64,000 nucleotides of DNA, taken from positions 1,550,001 to 1,614,000 of the forward strand of contig JACGZH010000004.1 in the NCBI GenBank assembly GCA_014706385.1. Reading direction: 5' to 3'. Position numbers and translations under genes: made by a program. The notes beneath the pieces were generated by a model that was given only the letters and a program-made list of their open reading frames with translations, was not told the origin of the DNA and ran no database searches. The stretch is from Phaffia rhodozyma. Lineage: Eukaryota; Basidiomycota; Tremellomycetes; Cystofilobasidiales; Mrakiaceae. Within the stretch, counting starts at the first letter, position 1, and each line of letters begins with the position of its first letter. Shown in pieces: positions 44,571 to 54,830 of this stretch.

Positions 44571-44936
44571 CTTGTATTGACCGATCTGCTTGCTCTGAGT
44601 GTTGTGTCTGTCTAGAGAACGAAAGGGAGAACGAATGGCAAGATGGAAGCGAGACGGAGATGGGGGAGGATGGAAATCGGGATGACGGTCAGAGTAGACA
44701 TGTGGGTGTCGGCCGGGGACGTAGAAATCATTGGGAATTTTGATTAGGAAATTTCAGAGATGCATTAGAGACTTTTCTAATCACATCTTTCTCTCTTCTC
44801 TCGCTGTTTCCTATGGTCTCGAATAGATTTAAACGCATGTATACATGTACACGATAGCTGATCGATCTTTACAGAACGGTTCTGTTCATTTGCAGTCTTC
44901 CTTTCTCCTTCTCTTGTCCTTGAGAGCATCATACTC
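44571..44936. other. Intergenic: VMA16 promoter and eIF2B-delta 3' region
   Basis: About 365 bases. Both genes read leftward, so the left part is the VMA16 promoter/leader and the right part the 3' UTR of the eIF2B delta gene. No other feature is seen. Confidence 0.55.
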
Positions 44937-47070
44937 TTAATTCGATCCTTGGGCACCGGAGCGAGAGAGAACGGTGGGGACCGAGCTAGAAGGAATCATT
45001 CCGTACTGATGAAGAGATAAAGATAGTTTTTACAAGAACGAAATACAGCCATGATTAGCTCAACGGTCGATCAGTATTTGTTCTTGTATAAGGAACCAAG
45101 AGAGTAAGAAAAAGACGAACCTCAGAGCAAACAGCGGTGATATAATCAGGAGGCGTCAAGTCATACAACAAATGGGTCAGTTGGACGGAAGAGTCGAGTT
45201 TGTCGATTGTCAACGAAGACTTTAAGGGATGTGTCGATGGGATCTGGAGTAAAGCCAAAGGATCGCCTGTTTGATTCGAAAAGGGAACGAAGGAATCAGT
45301 GAATACACAGGAACTAACTCCAGAAGAGCAGGAGGACCGGAAGAGATAGCAGACGTACCCATCTCGTTCGCGACAACAGCGTCCAGCTGGATTCTCTCTC
45401 CAAACTTGTAGGTCTCGCAGCAGACTACTACCGGCACGGCCTCGCTCTTAGCCATCATCGCCACGCTCGCTGTTCCCGCCCTGGAGTAGAGCGCTCCATT
45501 TGAAAGCAAGGCATTCGTTCCGAGAAGTACCAGGTTCGCTCTCGGCAGGACGGAGGGCAAGGAGGAAAGCAAGGCGTAGGTTGTGGGAATCTGATGGTTG
45601 AGTAGTGTGCGAAGCAGATTCTTTCCTGAAAGTGTACGTTCACATTTGTACCATCCGGTTTTTTTTTCCACATTTCCCCAAAGAGAGAAGAGACAGACGT
45701 GTGGTCAGCATATCAAGTGCACCTCGGCTTGAGAACAGGTTGTAAAGCGTGTACCACGTACCTTCCAACAGAGGTCGAGAATCTACCACAATCACAGAAA
45801 ATCCTTCCCCACGTTTCTTCATCTCCTTGTTCGCTCGAATCAGAACCTTCTCTACAACTGAACTCCTGGCGTATGTGAGAACGACATCACCATGTCGAAT
45901 CTTTTCCTGAGCAAATTGAACAATCATCTCGTCTGCCAAGGTGACTCGTTCCCGAATATACTGATCAATCTTTCGCGTCAGAAGGTCTTTGCTCTGCAGG
46001 CGCACAGAAACATTCACAGCATAGTTCATTCCACAAATTAGCTGCCGTGAACTATCACTTTGTAGAAACACACACGTACGCTGAACTGAACTTACATCTG
46101 CTTCAGCCTCATCAATATCGATTGTCGAGATTTCATATTTAAGCCAACGGATGGCATTTCCTAAGCCGACCGGCATTGCTCGGGCCTGTGTCAGATGAGC
46201 AATCTGAGGAGACAGATGAGTTGTCAAATCTCGCGGAAGCGTTGTCGATGGGGGAGTAGTGTATGATAGGATGACCTGTTTCGAAGGTCGGTAGAAGAAC
46301 AGTGAAGCAGTCAGTAGATGAAAGCGAGAGCGTGAAAGGGCCAAGAAGGGTCCAGAAGGTATATAGTTGAGAGGCAAGGCGATAAGTCCAGGCAACAGAA
46401 AAAGCCTTACCTGCTTAAGTGCTTCCAGTCCAGCAACAAGTCTCGCGTTGGCTCCTCTGATCTTTCCTTCTTTGAGCATAAGACCTAACCGGATAACCGC
46501 CGGGTGAACGTCTCCCTTCAACGTAGCTGCCACGCTCCCACTAGGTTTCGGTCCGGGCAAATGGCTGACGATCATGTGTGGCTGAACGGTCTGTTGCGCC
46601 TGAGCAGAAGGAAGAGCGTAAGGTAGCCGGTTGGTAGACGAGACGGGTGTACTCATGGACGGTCGTAACGTAGCGGCTGATGAATTAGAGGTTGTCGAGC
46701 TAGAAGGAGTCAACCCTCCACCCTGCCCACTGGCCACTGATGAACTAATGGAGGCCGAGGTGGTGAGCGGACCTCCTTTGTTCAAATGGGGAAGAGTCGG
46801 TCGGTGTGGTTGAGAGTGATGATCAGTGGAAGAAGAGGCATTGGCATTGCCGGCAGCAACGTTCCCACTGGCACCACCATTATTGGGATGAGTAGAGCCG
46901 TCTTGAGGTTGACCTCCGTTCGGTCTGGAGTTGACCTTTTGAGCTCGTCTGGCGGCTCTCTCTGCTTTCTTATCTACTTTGGGCTCTTTCTTGACTCCTC
47001 CTGCTAGCTTTTGATTATTCGAGGGAGCTTTGGCTGCAGCAGGTGCAGAGGTGGCAGGAGGTGCGGACAT
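44937..47070 (-). CDS. GCD2: Translation initiation factor eIF2B subunit delta
   Basis: Regulatory subunit of the guanine-nucleotide exchange factor for eIF2 in the cytosol. ATG at 47070 gives MSAPPATSAPAAAKAPSNNQ. The N-terminal 170 residues are disordered (Lys/Ala, then Asn/Gly/Ser-rich), as in delta subunits of other fungi. The eIF2B alpha/beta/delta domain follows: HPAVIRLGLMLKEGKIRGAN, LTQARAMPVGLGNAIRWLKY, VLTYARSSVVEKVLIRANKE, FSVIVVDSRPLLEGKNLLRT, RANLVLLGTNALLSNGALYS, AMMAKSEAVPVVVCCETYKF, PPDYITAVCSEYGMIPSSSV. The end is SRSGAQGSN with TAA at 44937-44939. About five introns. It lies 329 bases from the divergently read RnpA-like gene. Confidence 0.94.
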
Positions 47071-47399
47071 CTTTGTGGCAGAGATGATGTTGACGTCGGT
47101 GTTGATGTTGATGGAAGGAAGGAAAGAGGATGAAAATGGGAAACTAGAAATTTCCCAATAGGAGGAACAAAATATACTACGAAAAAGGTTGAGCTTCCTA
47201 ACCGACGACGCTACCAACCACGATCACACCGTATGCTCAATCTTGTGCTTTGCTCTTACTGACCTCACATCCTCGTTGGCGATATGTGTGCCCATTCACT
47301 AACGAAGACTGTCTAAACCTTGCTAACTTGTGTTGGTGTTTTTTTTGTGATTTGATACTGTGTGTATGTCCAAAATTCATCTATGCCTCTTGTAAAGGC
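47071..47399. promoter_or_regulatory. Divergent promoter, GCD2 and RnpA-like gene
   Basis: A 329-base gap between two divergent start codons must contain both promoters. T-rich sequence at 47335-47350 and a pyrimidine-rich leader precede the rightward ATG. No named element is recognised. Confidence 0.55.
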
Positions 47400-49374
47400 A
47401 TGCCGATGAGCGTTCGATCTAGGTCACTTCAGTTAGTGGCTCGACGGCTAGATCCGTCATCCATTTGTCCACTCGACCTTCCATTCAGAAGACACAGAAC
47501 CTCTTCGGCGTCTCGACCGGAGTTGTCGCCGGAAGAACGATTGTCTCGTCTTCAAGCCTCTGCGGCAAACTTCCTCAGAGCAAACCATAAGAAACCTGCC
47601 AAATCGAGATCTACAGTTGTCAAATCGACTGGTGACGCGTCCGACTCCCACCGCATCACTCCGCGTACGCCTGCGTCTATTTCTTCTGAGCCTGCTCTTC
47701 CCCCTCTGCCGTCTCGGCCGTCGCGTGCGTTCACTCCGGATGAAGTGATCCGTCTTTCGGCGAAGTATGTCAAGCTTCGGAATATGACAAACTATGAAAA
47801 GCTCGAGAAGGCATTTTTGAAACAGCGAGCTTACGAGGATTCCAAGAAGAAAAAGTCTCCCTCAAGAAAAGATGTTAATGTGATGAGCGAGAAGAATGAT
47901 TGGAGGTTCTGGCAGGGAAAGAGAGGCGTCCCGATTATCTCGGTAGGTGGTAGTAGTCTTTCTGTTGTTTGTGTACCCAATACGCGCGCGCATTCTCTTG
48001 CTCTGGGATGAAAATCGAATCTTGTTGTCCGACCGATTTCCTCCTCTTCCCCTGGTTTTGTCTATCTTAGACAATACCACAACCTCCTGTGACGAATATT
48101 TCTGAAGGAGGAGCAGCCGAAACAACGTCCGAACCGCTGGATCTGGCCTCAGACTTTGATTTTGAGCATGCAAGCACTCGAATGTTTAGAAGTCTAAGAC
48201 GCACAAACCCCCGACTGCCTCCGTCCGAGCGCAAATCTCCTCCGCTTCTTCGAGTCCGAGTAGGTCAAACACTTCTCTTCCTGTTCTTAGAAAACCGTTC
48301 TGTCTCATTCGATGCCCATATGCTTGACTGAGTTCTCGATTGATTGATTGATAGTTTACCACTACCTTCAACGAAGAAGGTTCTACCTCGAGCTACAAGG
48401 CACCCCCATTAGAGATAACACCAGTGAACCAGCCGTTGATTCCCAAATCATACTTTCCCTCTCCTTCGGTATACAACAACAAGCCGTTGTTTCTGATGCG
48501 ATTGATCTACCCAAAGCCTTTCGATCTCTCTCGGCCATCGGCCGTGCCAAAAAACATTCGAATGGAGGATGGGTCGTCTGAATCAATCGCGATGAATCTT
48601 CGTCGGACGGTAGAAACCTCGGCTCGGTACTTGAAAGAGGTCGAAGATTTGTTGGCTTTACCTCAGAACAATGATCCAGAGATCAGGACACTCGTGATGA
48701 GGGAAATCGAGAAACGGAAGACCAAGTTGGACTATCGTCGGGGAATCGAGCTCAAGAAGGTGCCAAGTAAGACTTGGCCGGAAGGAACGAAATGTCTGAG
48801 CTTAGGGTTGTTCATTCCTGTGGGGAAGAAGATGGTCCATGCGCTGGCGAGTGTTAGAAACAAAGTGAAACGAAAGCTGAGGAATGCTCTGGCGATCGCT
48901 CTAGTTCAGGAATGGGAATCCTCGACCGAGGAAGTCAGGGAGCAGCTTAGATTCAACGGTTTGTGCTCTCTCTCTCTACTCTATTCTTTTTCTTGACTCT
49001 GTTTCGTACGGCGCAGACAGACGCAGACTTACATGGTTCCTTCCGTCTGTTGCGTGCTTCTTTTCGAGGCGATAGGATGGTCGGCTATCATCCAACCTAC
49101 CTCCCATGTGAAACTAGCACGGATGGAAGATCTGGTGACGTACATGAGAGCCGCCTTAAAACGGGCGGGAAGGAATTACTACACTCGTGGGTGGGAAGAC
49201 CGAGAGGCCAAGTCGGCCGACATGGACGAGCCTTTTGAGAAAAAGACGGCCAAGGCCTCCCAAAGGGCACTCGACTACTCGAGAGAGGGCAACCCGAAGG
49301 CTGCTTGGAGTGACGAGCGCAGAAGCAAGGACAAGAACACGAACATGTCGAAACGGACCCGTCAAAAATCTTGA
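47400..49374 (+). CDS. Mitochondrially targeted protein with bacterial-type RNase P protein (RnpA-like) domain
   Basis: Four exons with consistent phases: 47400-47942, 48071-48259, 48355-48958 and 49076-49374, giving 544 residues. The start MPMSVRSRSLQLVARRLDPS is Arg/Ser-rich and looks like a mitochondrial presequence. Residues 20-240 are disordered and basic. Residues 250-330 include a helical stretch, MNLRRTVETSARYLKEVEDL. Then comes LSLGLFIPVGKKMVHALASV followed directly by RNKVKRKLRNALAIAL, and after the last intron GWSAIIQPTSHVKL and MEDLVTYMRAALKRAG. This reproduces the RnpA order: strand, K-K before the RNR motif (RNxxKRxxR), strand 'yDlvIIaRp', and C-terminal helix. The tail is charged (to KRTRQKS). 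RnpA is the protein cofactor of bacterial RNase P. A role in mitochondrial tRNA 5' processing is inference; a related ribosomal S5-like fold is an alternative. Confidence 0.72.
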
Positions 49375-50429
49375 CAATTCTTCTCCTTTTGTATGTATAT
49401 GTATGTGCGTATGTACGTTAAACATGATAGACAGCCTTAGGGTCGGTGAGAGTATCCTCAATCGATAACGGTTGATGCATGATCCTTCTGGACTTGGATG
49501 TCCTCTGCAGATGACATTTGATGTCTCTGTATCGCTATCATCAAACGCTCAATAACCATCTTTCATGCCTATGCCAGAACATTCCCCGTCTGACGTCCAC
49601 TCGGGTGTTAGTCGAGCGCGCACAGCACAGTCCAGCCATCGGGATTTATTTGTAACGAGGGTTGCATCCGCGTTCCCAGATACCCTGTGTTGATATCACA
49701 CTGTACAGCAGAATGTGTATTCCTTTGGGTCAGATAGGATGAGGCCTCAATCGAAGACACCATGACATCCACTCTGGTATACGTATCGCGCCCCAGCTGC
49801 CAGACTTCCCACGATAATAGAACAGCCGGAACGTCGCGTAGGGGAAACAGAAACGAGTGGTAGCGCAAGGGAGATAGAGAAATCTCGAGTCGTTCTATCC
49901 CATCCGCCTCCGTAGCCTCCCGTGTATACTCGATCGGCTGTCTATCCTTGTCTCTTCATTTCAAATCAGTAGCTGTTCGAGATTTACTGTCCTTTCCTCT
50001 TTACAGAGTGTGGGAGGTATCATCGAAAGGTGGTACAACATGCTTGTTCTCAGATCGAACACTGAGACAAACAATATTGAGCAGGATTCATGGACGTGAA
50101 GAAACATATCTCAACCCCTCAACTGGCAGTCGATAGTGTGCGCATCTTCCGTGTCGACCGGTGAGTGCGCTCTGAGCTCTCGAAAGTCGCAATCTTACGA
50201 TACAGCACCTTTGCGAGGATCATGGGACTTGGACCAACTGAGGTAGCGAGCCCGATCGAAGAAGAGAAAAGTCTAGCAAGCCAAGCATCTCAGTGTGTGT
50301 TGAGCCAAGCCTGTATATATCAGAGGTTGAGAACGATCGCAAGACCGTTAGCTGGCTCGACTACTGTGGTGCTCATGTTGTATACCTGACACCGGGCCTC
50401 TCGATGAATACCGCTGAGATCAGCTGCGC

Positions 50430-50708
50430 GTGGCTCGATCAAGCATGTCTTCCCTGTCTCTTCGTCTGATGATTTGCTTGACTGCTCATGACTGTCTCTA
50501 TGTCGCGCTACTCCTTTGTCTCTTTGATGCTTGCTCTCAGACTTGGTGGAACAGAGATGTCAATGCGTCACGCAACATGCTGCACCTAGCCCTTCACCAG
50601 GAGGAGAACAAGGGGGCAAGGATACCGGGCTTTGACGCTGTCGCTAGTGAGGCTGACCTTGAGACTGCCATGACTGCTGAGGCTGAGGATGAGACTGGCA
50701 CACATTGA
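50430..50708 (+). pseudogene. Probable relic of a Fanzor/TnpB-like (IS605 OrfB-type) nuclease, C-terminal fragment
   Basis: The frame ends with CSQTWWNRDVNASRNMLHLA, then HQEENKGARIPGF and an acidic tail, TGA at 50706-50708. A short Cys-containing stretch followed by NRDVNASRNM resembles the third RuvC motif of TnpB and its eukaryotic relatives, the Fanzors (typically DRDxNAAxNI after a zinc ribbon). The upstream part of the frame does not show the other RuvC motifs, and the region to the left is full of stops, so this looks like a decayed end of a mobile element. An inverted repeat just after the stop (ACCATGACC...GGTTCATGGT, 50711-50744) could be part of the same element. The match is short, so a chance resemblance is possible. 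Confidence 0.42.
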
Positions 50709-50710
50709 AA

Positions 50711-50744
50711 CCATGACCCATGGGAACCTTGGTGGTTCATGGTC
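50711..50744. repeat. Imperfect inverted repeat
   Basis: ACCATGACCCATGGGAACC is followed by TTGGTGGTTCATGGT, able to form a hairpin immediately downstream of the relic's stop codon. It may be an element end or a terminator-like structure. Confidence 0.5.
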
Positions 50745-51444
50745 TGAGGGCACCCAAGTCCAAAAGGGCCATGTATCGACTGCCATCGGTTGAGGTTGCC
50801 TTCTAGTAGCCGAAGCCACATAGTTATTATGTTATAATTTGTATAGATGATTTTGGACAGTCTCATGAAATTCAAATAACATGACAAATTCCAATCTGAC
50901 TTTTCTCCAGCTCATCAGTCTGACTTTCGTGGCTCGCGCTTTGCTCACAGTGAAGGCATTTTGGGTGGTCTGGTGTGAGCGGATTGTTGTCTAACCACAG
51001 ATCCTCAAGAAGTAAGTCGGCATGCTGGCCTTTTTTTCGTCTCTTCTATGTGTCTATGCGTGTTGTTGCCATGTGGACGGGAGAGAGACAGGAGAGAACG
51101 CGTGTTGCCTGTCAAATATCGGTCCAGGTCCCTTTGGTTGAGGCCCCGATAGGTCCTACTGGAAATCTTTTGAATCAACCCTCCTTCGACAAATATCGAC
51201 AACTCTTTGGGTGATGGGATCGCAAGCGTTAGGCTTGGAAAATGCAACCATTGAAAAGAACTCTCAACAAGGAATCCTGGGAATTATCGGTTGGAGGAAA
51301 TATCGGAGAAACCGGATAGTGTGGGATAGATAGAGAAAGCGTGCGGTTCCTATTGACAAACCCACACGAGGGTAGCTTCGGCTGGCTGGAAGAATTCTCC
51401 CACGAACGCACACATGCTTGGTGACCAAGAAAAAAATTGGCTGA

Positions 51445-52623
<1,179 letters not shown>

Positions 52624-53395
52624 ACAGCGAAGTTCGGGTTTTTCTTTTTATAAGCATGGCATTTGGTTGTCTTCCCTACTGGATATGGTATCGATTGGTT
52701 GCTTCCTAAGCTTCTGTCCCAAAAAAAATATTAAAACGAGTTGCGTGCCTGAACCAACTATCACAGACGGGGTGACGGCTACAGAAAAATATGAATCATG
52801 AATGAGAGTGGAATCGACGACACAGCACATGGGGGAAAAGGTCTTTAGTCCGGATGGACGAACAAGCACAGAGTTCCGTGGTGCTGCGAGGGCTCTTTTT
52901 CGGACGATTCGATATGAATCTTGATCGGTTCATGCCTGCCCATTTGACCTTCTAACATCCAATATAACTGACGATAGACCGGTGGAAGACTGGGTAGCTG
53001 ATTAAATGGCCAACGTGCTCGTCGAGAGCGTCGTTCGTTCTCGACACATTCTTGGACTTCCCTCTTCTCATCCGATCGAAGAGAGGACAAGCTCGTTCTT
53101 CAAGAAAAGTTCAGGTTGGCACTAATCCTTCTCCTTCTGCCGTTTGCTTCTTGCATAAACACATCGGACCTTCAAGTTCTGCGCATGTTTCATCGGGATG
53201 CGTCTTTAATCGATGAATCAAGTTACTATCGAATGGGATCATCCCCTCCTCTCATCATCGCTCCTTCTCTCCGCGCATCCCTTTAGGGTGAATCTTCCGA
53301 GAGAAACCTCGACCGTCTAGCTCAACCTAGTTTGTTTGAAACAAAGATCGAAAGATGAAAGAGCCTCCAAAGAGATTGTATGGAGATGGTGTGGT
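52624..53395. other. Convergent 3' region with a possible small gene
   Basis: About 770 bases between the stops of the uL16 and EXPERA-domain genes. It contains one open frame on the minus strand (52845-53090) listed separately. The rest shows no coding signal. Confidence 0.5.
52845..53090 (-). CDS. Possible small hypothetical protein (or a last exon)
   Basis: An 81-codon frame with a protein-like composition: charged N-terminus (SDEKREVQECVENERRSRRA), then WPFNQLPSLPPVYRQLYWML and a hydrophilic end to FVHPD. The frame is preceded on the minus strand by TTTTCTTGAAG, which could be a splice acceptor, so it may be the last exon of a short gene starting near 53190-53330. I recognise no family. 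It could equally be chance, being in a convergent 3' region. Confidence 0.25.
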   Translation of the reverse strand: MSSLRSDEKREVQECVENERRSRRARWPFNQLPSLPPVYRQLYWMLEGQMGRHEPIKIHIESSEKEPSQHHGTLCLFVHPD

Positions 53396-54606
53396 TTACT
53401 TTGTCTTCTTCAAAGAGTTGACCGAATCATCATGAGACCATGGGAGGAGAGCGGATAACCGGTAAGCCATGTCGACTGACATGATGAACTTGTTTGAATT
53501 CCCCCCCCCCCCCCCCCCCCCCCCCGGCAACCAACGAAAGCGCAGACCAAAGGGGTCAAAAGAGAAGTCGTTAGCCTAGATATTTTGCAAAGAAACACGA
53601 AAGATGAATAAACCGAGACGTACAGGGATAACAGCGAAAGGTCCATGGGCAAGGAAGAGCTGTGCTCTGTGCCCCTCTTTGATGAAATTCGAACCGACGT
53701 TCCACACAGTTCCTCCCGGCTGAACTCCGATAGTAGAAACGACACCGAGTACGGGAACAAGGGTGGTCGTGGTTGCGACCGCATAGATCAATAGCGGGAG
53801 GTACACTCTAGGTGTGTTCTTGTACAGGCCTTGAAGGTATGGACGAAAGACGAACAAAATCGTGGTTTCCCAGTAGGTTAGGGTTATCTTCCGAGTCGGC
53901 CTTGGAAGGAAGCATCGAGAACAGAAATATGAGGACGCATACCGTATGCGCCGATGAAAAACATGGGAAGCGAGAACACGGCTTCGAGTCCGAGGAGAGA
54001 CTTGAACCAGGTGAACTCGGACGAGTGGCCGATCAAGTTGAATGCGCCCTATGGAAAAGAAAGAGGTAGAAAGACGCGAAGGGTCAGCCGAGGATGGAGA
54101 TATCTTATGCCTCGGAGGAGATAGAGGAGAGAAGATACGAAAACACGAAACTCGCATCATCGGATCTCCAGAGAGTTGGAAATAGAACGCGACGAGCGCT
54201 TTTAGTGGGCTAGGAACCCATCGTTCGGGATAAAATACTTGAAGACTGGAAACAAAGAGGCCGGCGAAAAATGGTTCCCAGGCGTAGTGACATTCCGGTC
54301 AGATGTGATGAAGAGTAAAGAACAGAAAGACGAGATCGTACTCTACGCAAAGAGCTGCCGGCTAGGAGTAAGGACAGACGAAACCGTTAGAAAAGCTTGA
54401 TCAAACATCCTGTTGCCAATCAAGATCACCTACAATATGAACCTGTAGGTATCAACAAACAGGTGCGAGTCGGACGAGCTAAGTGGTAAGGCCATAAAAT
54501 CCTCTGATGGAAACAGATAAAGAAACAGACGAACGAGAAAGAACAGAAAGTAAATAAAATCGAGAGGTCTCTTCGAGAGAGGAACCCTATTTGCGATGGA
54601 CACCAT
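53396..54606 (-). CDS. EXPERA-domain membrane protein (TMEM97/sigma-2 receptor-like)
   Basis: Four-helix ER membrane protein of the EXPERA family (TMEM97, EBP, TM6SF relatives) linked to sterol binding or metabolism. The model reads MVSIANRVPLSKRPLDFIYF, then LFFLVHIPAALCVDLQVFYP, WVPSPLKALVAFYFQLSGDP, SSEFTWFKSLLGLEAVFSLP, MFFIGAYGLYKNTPRVYLPL, TTTTLVPVLGVVSTIG, AQLFLAHGPFAVIPFIMSVD and MAYRLSALLPWSHDD. The family's acidic residues (VDLQ, SVDM) are present. Exon 1 is 54535-54606; exon 2 only 9 bases (54434-54442, Val-His-Ile); exon 3 only 20 bases (54342-54361, PAALCVD). Both are needed for the conserved 'HIPxxLxxDxQxxYP' stretch. The last intron (53489-53623) contains a 25-base homopolymer. 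TAA at 53396-53398. The exact substrate is unknown. Confidence 0.87.
53501..53525. repeat. Homopolymer C25 (G25 in the transcript)
   Basis: Twenty-five uninterrupted C on the plus strand, inside the last intron of the EXPERA-domain gene. In the minus-strand transcript this is a G25 run ending 12 bases before the 3' splice site (AATTCAAACAAG). Confidence 0.9.
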
Positions 54607-54830
54607 GGCTCTGTATATGTGTGTACGTCCGTACGAATGAGGGGTAGCGAGGAAAGAAGGTGACGAGATATCAATAGTCCATTATCGGATATTTCGTAGT
54701 TGGCATTACAAACATCTATTACGACAGACTGTAATCCGTTCGTACGAACACCTTTTCTGACGTCTCTCCTCCCCATCACACATAGCATACACAGGGTACA
54801 CAACTGGCCAGGCATTGTATCGATCCATCC
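54607..54830. promoter_or_regulatory. Compact divergent promoter, EXPERA gene and SPT20
   Basis: Only 224 bases separate the two divergent ATGs, so promoter elements must be shared or overlapping. No named box is recognised. Confidence 0.55.

Noticed and set aside
49017..49075. Alternative acceptors for the last exon of the RnpA-like gene (MVPSVCCVLLF frame)
   Set aside because: They need a poor GTGCTC donor; donor GTTTGT with acceptor GATAG at 49075 gives the correct phase and the RnpA-like GWSAIIQP strand.
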